A stretch of 64,000 bases of DNA from Desulfobacteraceae bacterium. Lineage in GTDB: Bacteria > Desulfobacterota > Desulfobacteria > Desulfobacterales > UBA5852. Positions within the stretch are counted from its first letter, which is position 1; the number at the start of each line of letters is the position of its first letter. Made by a program: the position numbers and the translations under genes. The notes under the pieces are model-generated. The model was not told the origin of the DNA and searched no databases. It worked only from the letters and a program-made list of their open reading frames with translations. This document shows, piece after piece, positions 15,395-23,994 of the stretch. The DNA is taken from positions 104,202 through 168,201 of the forward strand of contig JABZFP010000013.1 of NCBI GenBank assembly GCA_014237395.1, read 5' to 3'.

Positions 15395-18079
15395 CTAACT
15401 GAACAGCGGATTGGGCTTGTCCGGATCGATGCCCAAAGCCTCGCGCGCCTTGGTCACCACCGCCGGCTTGATCCGTTTTTCACGCGCCATGCCACACAGG
15501 GCCGTATAGGCGATGTGGCGGGCATCGACTTCGAAGAAATCTCGCAGGGCTTCGCGGTTCTCGCTGCGGCCGTAGCCATCCGTTCCCAGGATGAACAGCG
15601 GCCCCGGCACCCATTTGGCTATCATGGCCGGCAAGGCTTTGAGATAGTCCGAGGCCGCCACGAAAACGCCCTTCTCGGCCGCCAGCTGGGACTCCAGATG
15701 CGATACCCGCGCCGGTTGCCCGGGATGGCGTAGGTTCCAGCGCTCTGTGTCCGTGGCGCCCCAGTACAATTTCTTGTAACTGGTGACACTCCAGACATCG
15801 GCGGCCACGTCGTAATCGTCTTCCAGGATCTTCTGGGCCTTGAGCGCCTCGTTCAAAATGGTGCCGCTGCCCAGGAGGTGAGCCTTGATCCGGGCCCGGT
15901 TGTTTTCCGAAGCGCGAAATTTATAAAGACCGTTCAGGATGCCGTCCTCGCTGTTTTCGGGCATGGGCGGCATGGCGTATGTTTCATTCATCAGCGTCAG
16001 GTAGTAGACCACGTTTTCGCCGTCTTCGAGCATGCGGCGCAGCCCCTCCCGGACGATGACGGCGACTTCGTAGGCAAAGGCCGGATCGTAGGCTTCCAGC
16101 GAGGGGTTGCCCAGGGCCAGCAAGTGGCTGTGGCCGTCCTGGTGCTGCAGGCCTTCACCGGATAGCGTGGTACGCCCGGCCGTAGCCCCCAGCAAGAACC
16201 CCCGTGTCTGGGCGTCGCCCGAGGCCCAGATGAGGTCCCCGATGCGCTGGAATCCAAACATGGAATAAAAGAAGAAAAAAGGAATCATGTTGAGGCCGAA
16301 GGTGGAGTAGGACGTACCGGCAGCGATAAACGACGACATGGCACCGGCTTCGGTAATGCCCTCCTCGAGGATCTGGCCGTCCTTGGCTTCCTTGTAGTAG
16401 AGGAGGCTTTCCTTGTCCACGGGTTCGTAGGTCTGTCCCATGTGGGAATAGATGCCGATCTTGCGAAAAAGGGCCTCCATGCCGAAGGTGCGCGCTTCAT
16501 CGGGCACGATGGGGACGATGTACGGGCCCAGGTTCTTATCCTTGAGCAGCTTGCCCAGCAGGTGGACCATCGCCATGGTTGTCGCGATTTCACGATTGCC
16601 CGAGCCCTGCATGAATTCGGCATACATGTCCTTGCGCGGCGGCCGGTGCACCGGCACCGAAACGCTGCGCGAGGGGATCAAGCCCCCCAGCGCGCGCCGG
16701 CGTTCCCGCAGATATTGCATCTCTTCGCTATCGTCGTCCGGCCGGTAGAAGGGCATCTCGCCGATCTGGGAATCCGGGATGGGAATGCCGAAGCGGCTGC
16801 GGAAATGGCGAAGCTCATCCTCGTTGAGCTTCTTCTGCTGATGGGTGACGTTGCGTCCCTCGCCGGCTTCGCCCAACCCGTAGCCTTTGACGGTCTTGGC
16901 CAGAATCACCGTGGGCGCCCCCTCATGGGCCACGGCCGTCTGGTAGGCGGCGTAGACTTTTTCAGGATCGTGGCCGCCGCGCCGGAGCTTGTGCAGCTGT
17001 TCATCGGTGTAGGTCGCCACCAGCTTTTCCAGCTCCGGGTACTTGCCGAAAAAATCCTTGCGGATGTAGGCGCCGTCGGCAACGGTGTATTTCTGGTACT
17101 GGCCGTCGGGCACCTCTTCCATCCGTTTCACCAGAAGCCCGCCCGTGTCCTGCGCGAGCAGCGGGTCCCAATCCGCCCCCCAGATGACCTTGATCACATG
17201 CCATCCCGCGCCCCGAAAGGCGGCTTCCAGTTCCTGGATGATTTTACCGTTGCCGCGGACCGGGCCGTCCAGCCGCTGCAGGTTGCAGTTGACCACAAAA
17301 ATCAGGTTGTCCAATTGTTCCCGGGAGGCCAGGGTTATGGCTCCCAGGGATTCGGGCTCGTCGATTTCGCCGTCCCCCAGAAAGGCCCAGACGTGCTGGC
17401 GCGCCGTATCGGCCAGACCGCGGTCTTCGAGGTAGCGGTTGAAGCGTGCCTGGTAAATGGCCATGATCGGTCCCAGGCCCATGGAAACGGTTGGAAACTG
17501 CCAGAATTCCGGCATCAGGTAGGGATGCGGATAGGAAGAAAGGCCGCCGCCCGGCTGCAGCTCGCGCCGGAACTGAGTCAAGTGCCGTTCGCTAAAGCGC
17601 CCCTCAAGGAAGGCCCGCGCATAGATCCCCGGCGCCGCGTGCCCCTGGAAATAGACCGCATCGCCGGGGTGCTCCGGCGTCCGGGCATGGAAAAAATGGT
17701 TGAACCCGACCTCGAACAGGGTGGCACTGGACGCGTAGGTGGAAATATGGCCGCCGATGCCGTCGCTCTGCTTGTTGGCGCGCACAACCATGGCCATGGC
17801 GTTCCAGCGGATGATGCTCTTGATACGGCGCTCGAGATCGCGGCTGCCCGGGAACACCGGCTGGCGATCCAGCCCGATAGTATTGATGTAAGGCGTGTTG
17901 GCCGTGTAGGGAAAGGAGACCCCTTTTTCCTGGGCATGGGTCTGGAGTTGCCGCAGCAGTTCCACCACGCGCTGGGGTCCCTGGTGGCGAAAGACATAGT
18001 CCAGCGATTCCCGCCATTCCCGGTTTTCGATGTTGATGATGTCGGATGGGGGCGGTGTCCCCTGTTCGTGATCCGTCAT
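15395..18079 (-). CDS. aceE: Pyruvate dehydrogenase E1, homodimeric type
   Basis: An 894-residue thiamine-diphosphate enzyme, close to the usual 885-890 residues of AceE. It shows the GDGEIDEPESLG thiamine/Mg motif followed by NLIFVVNCNLQRLDGPV, and the KTVKGYG and HQDGHSH stretches typical of AceE. It decarboxylates pyruvate and acetylates the lipoyl group of E2. It is the first gene of the aceE-aceF-lpdA group on the minus strand. The start ATG at 18079 is followed by the usual short N-terminal tail. The 271 bases upstream are shared with the divergent selenocysteine peroxiredoxin. Confidence 0.95.
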   Translation of the reverse strand: MTDHEQGTPPPSDIINIENREWRESLDYVFRHQGPQRVVELLRQLQTHAQEKGVSFPYTANTPYINTIGLDRQPVFPGSRDLERRIKSIIRWNAMAMVVRANKQSDGIGGHISTYASSATLFEVGFNHFFHARTPEHPGDAVYFQGHAAPGIYARAFLEGRFSERHLTQFRRELQPGGGLSSYPHPYLMPEFWQFPTVSMGLGPIMAIYQARFNRYLEDRGLADTARQHVWAFLGDGEIDEPESLGAITLASREQLDNLIFVVNCNLQRLDGPVRGNGKIIQELEAAFRGAGWHVIKVIWGADWDPLLAQDTGGLLVKRMEEVPDGQYQKYTVADGAYIRKDFFGKYPELEKLVATYTDEQLHKLRRGGHDPEKVYAAYQTAVAHEGAPTVILAKTVKGYGLGEAGEGRNVTHQQKKLNEDELRHFRSRFGIPIPDSQIGEMPFYRPDDDSEEMQYLRERRRALGGLIPSRSVSVPVHRPPRKDMYAEFMQGSGNREIATTMAMVHLLGKLLKDKNLGPYIVPIVPDEARTFGMEALFRKIGIYSHMGQTYEPVDKESLLYYKEAKDGQILEEGITEAGAMSSFIAAGTSYSTFGLNMIPFFFFYSMFGFQRIGDLIWASGDAQTRGFLLGATAGRTTLSGEGLQHQDGHSHLLALGNPSLEAYDPAFAYEVAVIVREGLRRMLEDGENVVYYLTLMNETYAMPPMPENSEDGILNGLYKFRASENNRARIKAHLLGSGTILNEALKAQKILEDDYDVAADVWSVTSYKKLYWGATDTERWNLRHPGQPARVSHLESQLAAEKGVFVAASDYLKALPAMIAKWVPGPLFILGTDGYGRSENREALRDFFEVDARHIAYTALCGMAREKRIKPAVVTKAREALGIDPDKPNPLFS

Positions 18080-18350
18080 TGATATCGTATCCCTGTTGTC
18101 GTGTTAAAAATGGGCTGCTATAAACGATAGCTTATCAGTCGTGCAGACACCCTTAAGGATGATGGACGATACGTTTAGGCCATGCAGGCTCCCTTGCGGT
18201 ATGTCTGTTACTGTCGACCAACGCTCGCATTTGGCTGATACGTGTTTGCTGATACCATAATGATCAATAGGTGTTGGTGCAAGCATGCCCCTCCCGCAAC
18301 GGCCCCGGAACCGAACCATGGCGCCGGGGCAAGGAAAGGAAAACCCCATT

Positions 18351-18824
18351 ATGGCACCCCTTCAACCAGGCGACCCGGCGCCGGCTTTTTCCGCACCGGA
18401 CCAAAACGACACGACTGTAAACCTGGCCGACTTCAAGGGCCGAAAACTCTTCATCTTCTTTTACCCCAAGGCCAATACGGGCGGCTGAACGGCCCAGGCG
18501 CAAGCAGTGCGGGACGCACTGCCTCAATTGACGAAAGCCGGCGTGGCCGTTGTCGGTGTCAGCCCGGACAAGGTGCCCCAGCAGAAAAAATTCGACGACA
18601 AACACGGACTGGGGTTCCCGCTGCTCAGCGATACGGACCACCAGATCGCCGAAGCCTACGGCGTATGGGGGGAAAAGAAAATGTACGGCAAGACCACCAT
18701 GGGGATTGTGCGATCGGCGTTTCTGATCGATAAGGCAGGTAAAATTGCCGCCACCGCCTACAAGATCAGCCCCAAGAACACCGTCCCGACGTTGGAGGCT
18801 TGGCTGGCAGAGGGGACGAGTTAA
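18351..18824 (+). CDS. bcp: Selenocysteine-containing peroxiredoxin, BCP/PrxQ family
   Basis: A 157-residue peroxiredoxin if the TGA at 18486-18488 is selenocysteine (U46). BCP proteins carry FYPKDxTPGCTxEA; here the sequence is FYPKANTGGUTAQA, so the TGA replaces the peroxidatic Cys. Downstream homology is in frame: FRD-like VRDAL, VVGVSPD, FPLLSDTD and WGEKKMYGK. No cysteine exists anywhere in the chain, so it would be a 1-Sec enzyme needing an external thiol. A perfect 8-bp hairpin follows the TGA. The start ATG at 18351 has AAGGAAAGGA upstream. It lies divergent from aceE. It reduces hydrogen peroxide and alkyl hydroperoxides in the cytoplasm. Confidence 0.9.
18486..18522 (+). promoter_or_regulatory. 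UGA selenocysteine codon with candidate SECIS hairpin
   Basis: After UGA 18486-18488, GCAGTGCG (18504-18511) pairs perfectly with CGCACTGC (18515-18522) around the loop GGA. A stem of this strength about 15 nt after the codon, with G in a short apical loop, is the classic shape of a bacterial SECIS. Confidence 0.7.
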
Positions 18825-18833
18825 CCGTCGGGT

Positions 18834-19679
18834 TCATTCTGCCTGGCCGCGTAGCGGCTTGTACCAGACCGTCATGCTTTCGATCTGTCCGCTGATCTGG
18901 GTGTTGTTTTTCAACAGGCCGGCGTAGAGGTACCGTTTGTTTCGAAAAACAGCGTTCATGCCGTGCGATGCCGCCCTGGCGATCGTGTAGGCGGTTTTGA
19001 TGCCGCGGTCACGCATCTTGCGGTCCATGTGGCGCAGCAGCAGCCCGGCCAGCCCCAAGCCCCGCCATTCCGGCAAGGTCGCGAAATCGGTCATTTCCGC
19101 ATTTTCATTGCGAAAATCGATTTCCGCGGCAGCGATGGCGGCGATCCTGCCGTCAATGCGGATGCAATAATAACGTACATCCTCTTTGATCATGCGTTTT
19201 AAATAACCCGGCTTCTGAATCGGGAAGGGATAGGTTCGAAAAACCTTGTGGTAGATGTCGCTCATCTGCTCGGCGTCCGATGGACGGCAGGCAGCGACAT
19301 GGCGTGTTGTCCAACGGCCGCGACCGAGAGGATCCGCATGCTGCTCGCCTTTCGGCCTGGCGATCCCTAACCGCTTTTCAAGCGTGTGGTCCTTTTGTCT
19401 TCTCTCGGAGAAATATTTGGAAATGAAATAACCGTCGGTTCGACCGTTGAAGAATCCGGGGACAATGGCTTCCGCGACGTAATCGGCGGATTGGAACACC
19501 GGCCAGGTCGGCGCCGGGATTTTGGCGAAAATCTTCCCGTAGCCCTTCTGTCGGGCGAGATCTTCCAGGGCCGTGATAAGACGATAGGGATCGGCGCCAT
19601 TCAACCGCATCAAATAGATACGATCGTTGTGGGGACCATGCTGAACAAGCGCCTTGTGGATGGTCTCGATGGTGTCCAT
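18834..19679 (-). CDS. ablB: AblB-like beta-lysine N-acetyltransferase (GNAT family)
   Basis: A 281-residue protein with the AblB layout. The N-terminal half has GPHNDRIYLMRL, LARQKGYGKIFAKIP and FFNGRTDGYFISKYF. A GNAT domain follows (about 130-270) with the acetyl-CoA loop ATLPEWRGLGLAGLLL and a C-terminal ISGQIESMTVWYKPL. AblB acetylates beta-lysine, made by lysine 2,3-aminomutase (AblA), to the compatible solute N-epsilon-acetyl-beta-lysine. Here the neighbour is an aminotransferase gene 4 bases upstream, and no standard ablA is adjacent. The KamA-family gene at 29276 differs from AblA. The product identity is therefore likely, but the pathway is uncertain. Confidence 0.72.
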   Translation of the reverse strand: MDTIETIHKALVQHGPHNDRIYLMRLNGADPYRLITALEDLARQKGYGKIFAKIPAPTWPVFQSADYVAEAIVPGFFNGRTDGYFISKYFSERRQKDHTLEKRLGIARPKGEQHADPLGRGRWTTRHVAACRPSDAEQMSDIYHKVFRTYPFPIQKPGYLKRMIKEDVRYYCIRIDGRIAAIAAAEIDFRNENAEMTDFATLPEWRGLGLAGLLLRHMDRKMRDRGIKTAYTIARAASHGMNAVFRNKRYLYAGLLKNNTQISGQIESMTVWYKPLRGQAE

Positions 19680-19683
19680 TGCT

Positions 19684-20841
19684 TCACGCCAATGACTTGA
19701 GTTTTTGCAGGCGTTTGCCGGTCTCGGCGAGGATGGCTTCGGAACGCGAAAAATGCAGCCGAATTAAATGGTTGACCGGCTCGTGAAAAAAACTCGACCC
19801 CGGCACCGCCGCCACTCCCACCTCCCTGGCCATCCAACGGCAGAATTCCCGATCGTCCCTGACCCCGAAGGGCGTGCAGTCCACCATGACGTAATAGGCA
19901 CCCTGGGGCTTGGTGTAGACCAGACCGGCCTCGTCCAGACAGTCCAGAAAGAAATCCCTTTTGCGGGTATAATCCATTTGGAGGGTGGTATAGTACGCCA
20001 AAGGCAATTGAAGGGCGGACACGGCAGCCTCCTGGAGCGGTGCCGCCGCACCGACGGTGAGAAAATCGTGGACTTTGCGGGCGCCGGCCATCACCGTCTC
20101 CGGGCCGATCACATAGCCGAGACGCCACCCGGTCATGTTGTAGGTCTTGGACAGCGAGCTGCAGGAGATGGTGCGTTCGAACATGCCCGGCAGGGACGCC
20201 ATGTAGCGATGGCGGTAGGGTCGGTAGACAATGTGTTCATAGACTTCGTCGGTGATGACAAAGGCGTCGTGGGACTGGGCCAGCTCGGCGATAAATTCGA
20301 GCTCCTCCCGGGAGAAGACCTTACCGGAGGGATTGGAAGGATTGCACAACACCAGGGCTTTGGGGCTCTGGGCAAAGGCCGCCCGCAGTTCCTGCGGATC
20401 GAAGACGAACTCCGGCGGATGCAGGGGCACGTAGATCGGCCGGGCGCCACTCAGGATGGCGGCGGCGCCGTAATTTTCATAGTACGGCGAAAAAATAACC
20501 ACCTTGTCGCCCGGGTTGCAGGCCGTCATCATGGCGCACATCATGGCCTCGGTACTGCCGCACGTCACCACCAGATGGGCCTCGGGATTCAGGTCGAGCC
20601 CCATCCAGTGCTGTTGTTTCCGGGCCAGCGCCTCCCGGAAGCGCGGCGCCCCCCAGGTGACGGCATACTGGTGGGGCCCCTCCGCCATGGCCTTTTTACC
20701 GGCGGCAAGGACCTCCGGGGGCGGATCGGCATCCGGGAATCCCTGGGAAAGGTTGATGGCGCCATACCGGTTGGCCACCCGGGTCATCTCCCGGATGACC
20801 GATTCGGTGAAATGGTTCAGGCGATCCGCCGTCTTAGGCAT
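19684..20841 (-). CDS. Class I/II PLP-dependent aminotransferase
   Basis: A 385-residue fold-type I aminotransferase. Key motifs are INLSQGFPD, CGSTEAMM (phosphate-binding), CNPSNPSGKVF, ITDEVYEHIVY, and the PLP lysine in SSLSKTYNMTGWRLGY. The C-terminal IRLHFSRSE supplies the substrate carboxylate-binding Arg. It resembles the methionine/kynurenine/aspartate aminotransferase group (YbdL/MtnE-like), and the specific amino acid cannot be read. It ends 4 bases before the AblB-like gene, so both are probably co-transcribed. Repeat DNA lies directly upstream. Confidence 0.85.
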   Translation of the reverse strand: MPKTADRLNHFTESVIREMTRVANRYGAINLSQGFPDADPPPEVLAAGKKAMAEGPHQYAVTWGAPRFREALARKQQHWMGLDLNPEAHLVVTCGSTEAMMCAMMTACNPGDKVVIFSPYYENYGAAAILSGARPIYVPLHPPEFVFDPQELRAAFAQSPKALVLCNPSNPSGKVFSREELEFIAELAQSHDAFVITDEVYEHIVYRPYRHRYMASLPGMFERTISCSSLSKTYNMTGWRLGYVIGPETVMAGARKVHDFLTVGAAAPLQEAAVSALQLPLAYYTTLQMDYTRKRDFFLDCLDEAGLVYTKPQGAYYVMVDCTPFGVRDDREFCRWMAREVGVAAVPGSSFFHEPVNHLIRLHFSRSEAILAETGKRLQKLKSLA

Positions 20842-21184
20842 CTCTTTCTCCAGACCTATAAACGAAAAGCGTTTACCACGAAGGGCACGAAGAACACGAA
20901 GATGTTTAAACTTCGCTTTTCAGGTTTCCCTTTGTCCCGCGCCGAGCATCGGCGCTGCGGCCGGTATAAAGCGCGCGGACTGTTTGAGCCCCGCTGAAAG
21001 CGGGGTGAGTTTCCGCGTGCTCCGGCCACGGCGGCGAGGCGCAGGGTTAGCGGGACACGGGCGTTTTCTTTTGCTTCCGTTTTCTTTCACGTGAAAGAAA
21101 ATGAAGAAGCGATTTACGAAAGAGCACCCCGGATCGGTAAAACCTCCCCGGGTCCTCCACGAGAGGTGGTTGGTTTAGATCAAA
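20842..21184. other. Intergenic region holding a long dispersed repeat
   Basis: No gene supported. It contains the second copy of the 200-base repeat (about 20926-21117) and little else. Short runs such as ACGAAGGGCACGAAGAACACGAAG at its left end form small tandem ACGAAG-type repeats (20877-20901). Confidence 0.6.
20926..21117. repeat. Long dispersed repeat, copy 2
   Basis: Matches 13538-13735 in order and spacing. Shared parts are CCCTTTGTCCC followed by CGCCGAGCATC, GGACTGTTTGAG.CCCGCTGAA, AGCGGG.GAGTTTC, GCGCAGGG, CGGGACACGGG and TTTTCTTTCAC. The end palindrome is TTTTCTTTCACGTGAAAGAAAA-like, with compensated changes relative to copy 1. Both copies lie in the same orientation. Confidence 0.7.
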
Positions 21185-22813
21185 CTAAAAGCACCGATGG
21201 ACGATCCTGCCGTCGAACAGCGTCATGTCCACTTTTACATCAGGCAGCCAGGGAGAAGGCTGTAACAGGATATCCTCGCTCAGGACCGCCAGGTCCGCCC
21301 GCTTGCCGGGGGCGATGACACCGAGATCGTCGGTGCGGTGAACGGCGGCGGGAACCGACGTATAGGCATCCAGGGCTTCGCGGACTGTGACCCGGGATTG
21401 CGGATACCACCCCGCCTCCGGGGTTCCGTCGGTGCGGCGGCGCGCCACGGCGGCATGCATGCCCAGCAGGGGGGCTGGATCGCAAACCGGGCAATCGGAG
21501 CTGAACATGACCGGCGCCCCGGTATCCACCAGCCTCCGAAAATCGTAGGCCCAGCGGCCTTTATCCCCCACGGCCGCATCGATGAGGTTTATGTCCAGCA
21601 GCATGTTGGCCGGGGTCACACATAGGGCCAGGGGCAGTCTTCCCAAACGATCGGCATCCTCGGGCCGGATCATCTGGACGTGTTCGATGCGATGGGGGAC
21701 AAAAGGCGCGGGTTGTCCGGATTGGCGACGACGCGCTTCAAGACCTTCGAAAATATCGATCAACTCCCGGTTGGCGCGATCCCCCACCGCATGCACCATG
21801 ACCGCCAGGCCGGCCGCATCCGCCCTTTCGATATCCTGCGATAGGGCTTCCATGTCCATCATGGGCATGCCGCAACCGGCATCCAAAAAGGGGTCGATCA
21901 TCCAGGCCGTGCGGGCCCCCATGCCGCCGTCGGAGAAAAATTTCATGTGACCGACCCGCAGCCGGTCGTTGCCGAAGCCCGAACGAAGCCCGAGGCCAAT
22001 CATGTCATCCAACAGGTGTCCCGGCTGGGTTACCCAGCAGCGCAGATCCAGACGCTTGTCCTTCTCGAGGGTCTGGAAAGCCTGAAACGCCCGGGCCCCG
22101 TCCTTGTCGGCCATCAAGCGGATGTCGTGAATACCGGTGATCCCGCGTCGATGCAGGGCCCCGGCTCCATCTTCATAGGCGGCCGTCACCTCATCGTCTT
22201 TGGGCGGGGTCACCGCCTGGCGTACGAGATTGATGGCCAGCTCGCGCAGAATGCCGGTGGGGATTCCCCGGCCATCGCGCTCGATGCGGCCTTCGGGGGG
22301 ATCCTGTGTGCCGGCGTTGATCCCGGCCCGCTCTAATGCCGCCGTATTGGCGGCGGCCAGGTGCAGATCACAGCGCCACAGCAGGACCGGGTGGTCCGGG
22401 GCGGCGCGGTCCAGGGTTTCCCGGGTGGGCATATGCGGGGCGGTCCAGTCGGTTTCGTTCCAGCCCTGCCCCATGATCCACTGGCCCGTCGGTCTCTCGG
22501 CCGCCGCCTGCCGGACGCGTGCCAGCAATTCCTCTAAACAGGAAATGTCGTCCAGCGCCATGTCCCGACGCTGGAGGGCCCATTCGTAGAAATGGATGTG
22601 TGTGTCCACAAATCCCGGCACCACCAGCCGGCCCTCGAGATCGATCGTTTCCGTATCCGTGCCGGCTCGCTCCTGCATATCCTGGTCCGTACCGACGGCC
22701 AGAATGCGGCCCCGGGCAACGGCTATGGCCGATGCCGGCGATTGCCGCTCATTCGGTTCGGCAATGCGGCCGTTGAAAAGAATGCGGTCAGGTGTTGAGG
22801 AAAGGGAGGTCAT
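21185..22813 (-). CDS. YtcJ-like metal-dependent amidohydrolase
   Basis: A 542-residue amidohydrolase 3 family protein. The metal-binding HxH is in GFVDTHIHFYEW. The GGMGARTA, MVHAVGDRAN and HRIEHVQM stretches supply further metal/catalytic residues, and the C terminus has the usual IAPGKRADLAVL segment. It would hydrolyse an N-acyl or cyclic amide. Its ATG overlaps the stop of the proline racemase-family gene (ATGA), so both are translationally coupled. With the Pot-type importer upstream, a route for uptake and cleavage of an amide of a cyclic amino acid or polyamine is plausible but unproven. Confidence 0.82.
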   Translation of the reverse strand: MTSLSSTPDRILFNGRIAEPNERQSPASAIAVARGRILAVGTDQDMQERAGTDTETIDLEGRLVVPGFVDTHIHFYEWALQRRDMALDDISCLEELLARVRQAAAERPTGQWIMGQGWNETDWTAPHMPTRETLDRAAPDHPVLLWRCDLHLAAANTAALERAGINAGTQDPPEGRIERDGRGIPTGILRELAINLVRQAVTPPKDDEVTAAYEDGAGALHRRGITGIHDIRLMADKDGARAFQAFQTLEKDKRLDLRCWVTQPGHLLDDMIGLGLRSGFGNDRLRVGHMKFFSDGGMGARTAWMIDPFLDAGCGMPMMDMEALSQDIERADAAGLAVMVHAVGDRANRELIDIFEGLEARRRQSGQPAPFVPHRIEHVQMIRPEDADRLGRLPLALCVTPANMLLDINLIDAAVGDKGRWAYDFRRLVDTGAPVMFSSDCPVCDPAPLLGMHAAVARRRTDGTPEAGWYPQSRVTVREALDAYTSVPAAVHRTDDLGVIAPGKRADLAVLSEDILLQPSPWLPDVKVDMTLFDGRIVHRCF

Positions 22814-23847
22814 AGCAGAAATCCTTTGGGGAAGGGGTCCTGGTCGTCCAGCACGAACTGATGATAGCCGGTCACCTGGGCCGTGCCGCGGATCTGCCCC
22901 ACGACACCTTGAAATTCGCCGATGGGCAGCGTTTGGACGATCTGCCCTTCGAACACCGTACCCAGGGGACCGGCATTTTGATACGTCGCGCCGGGATTGA
23001 GCTTCCCCTGGTGGTGCAGCAGGGTCATTTTGGCCGTGGTGCCGGTGCCGCAGGGGGAGCGGTCCATATGGGATTCGCCGTAAATCACCGCCCCCCGGCC
23101 GTTTCCGGTTTGGGGATCTTCGTCATAGAACTCCACCACATCCACCGTGTTCACTTCCGGCCTTAGGGGATGGTAAACGCGAAAGGCTTCATTGGCCGCC
23201 TCGATCACCGCCATGCCGAGGGGGATCAGCTGCGGCCGGTTGGCCGGGACCAGTTCGATACCGACAGCGCGGGCTGACACCATGGCAAAAAAACCGCCCA
23301 CGCAGACCAGATCGACAGTGACTTTTCCGAACCCTTCGATAGCCAGTTCACGTTCGGTATCAAAAACAAAGGAGGGCACCATGTCAATCGCCACGGAAAC
23401 GACGCGACCCTCTTGGATACGGGTATGGGCGCTCAGTGGTCCGGAGGGGGTGTCCACCACGATCTGCCGGTCGCCATCCTCGGTCTCCAATGCGCCGGCT
23501 TCGATCAGCGTGGCCACGGCCCCGATGGTGGCATGGCCGCATAGATAGGGGTAGCGGCGGGCGTCCATATAAAACAGGCCGAATTGTCCCTCCGGACTGA
23601 CCGGTTCGGTGACCACCGCCGCCATGATGCCCCGGTGCCCGCGGGGCTCGCGGGTGAGCCGCATGCGCACTGTGTCGAAATGGGATTCGAAATGGTCCCG
23701 CTTGGCTTTCATGGTATCGCCGGGCAAGGGGCCCAGCCCGCCAATGAGCAATCGGGTGGGTTCCCCCTGGGTGTGGGAATCGATGGTTAGAACGCGATCC
23801 GGATAGCGGTCCAGGAAACCGTTGGCGATCCGATCCAGTCTTAGCAT
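22810..23847 (-). CDS. Proline racemase / hydroxyproline epimerase family protein
   Basis: A 345-residue member of the proline racemase superfamily. The first catalytic Cys lies in YPYLCGHATIGA and the second in DRSPCGTGTTAK. Family members with two cysteines are racemases or 4-hydroxyproline 2-epimerases, while dehydratases replace one by Thr or Ser. The N terminus has IDSHTQGEPTR and the GGLGPLPGDTM loop. It lies between the ATPase of a Pot-type importer and the amidohydrolase, with 147 and -4 bases spacing. It probably interconverts L and D forms of the imported cyclic amino acid. The substrate is inferred. Confidence 0.85.
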   Translation of the reverse strand: MLRLDRIANGFLDRYPDRVLTIDSHTQGEPTRLLIGGLGPLPGDTMKAKRDHFESHFDTVRMRLTREPRGHRGIMAAVVTEPVSPEGQFGLFYMDARRYPYLCGHATIGAVATLIEAGALETEDGDRQIVVDTPSGPLSAHTRIQEGRVVSVAIDMVPSFVFDTERELAIEGFGKVTVDLVCVGGFFAMVSARAVGIELVPANRPQLIPLGMAVIEAANEAFRVYHPLRPEVNTVDVVEFYDEDPQTGNGRGAVIYGESHMDRSPCGTGTTAKMTLLHHQGKLNPGATYQNAGPLGTVFEGQIVQTLPIGEFQGVVGQIRGTAQVTGYHQFVLDDQDPFPKGFLL

Positions 23848-23994
23848 ACCGTTGCTCCTCTGTGACCGTGATACGATGGGTGCTGCGGGACAGAATGCAA
23901 CTGGCCGTGCGCCCCAAAATCAAAACCTGAAAACGACAGGGTCAGCTTTCAGGTTTACTCTCCAAGATAGAGCCAAAAATTTCTGGCCGCAAGC

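Noticed and set aside
16442..18082. 546-codon plus-strand frame opposite aceE
   Set aside because: The minus-strand AceE is unmistakable, and the plus frame is a codon-bias shadow without domain features.
19768..20997. 409-codon plus-strand frame opposite the aminotransferase
   Set aside because: Shadow of the PLP enzyme; its end runs into repeat DNA.
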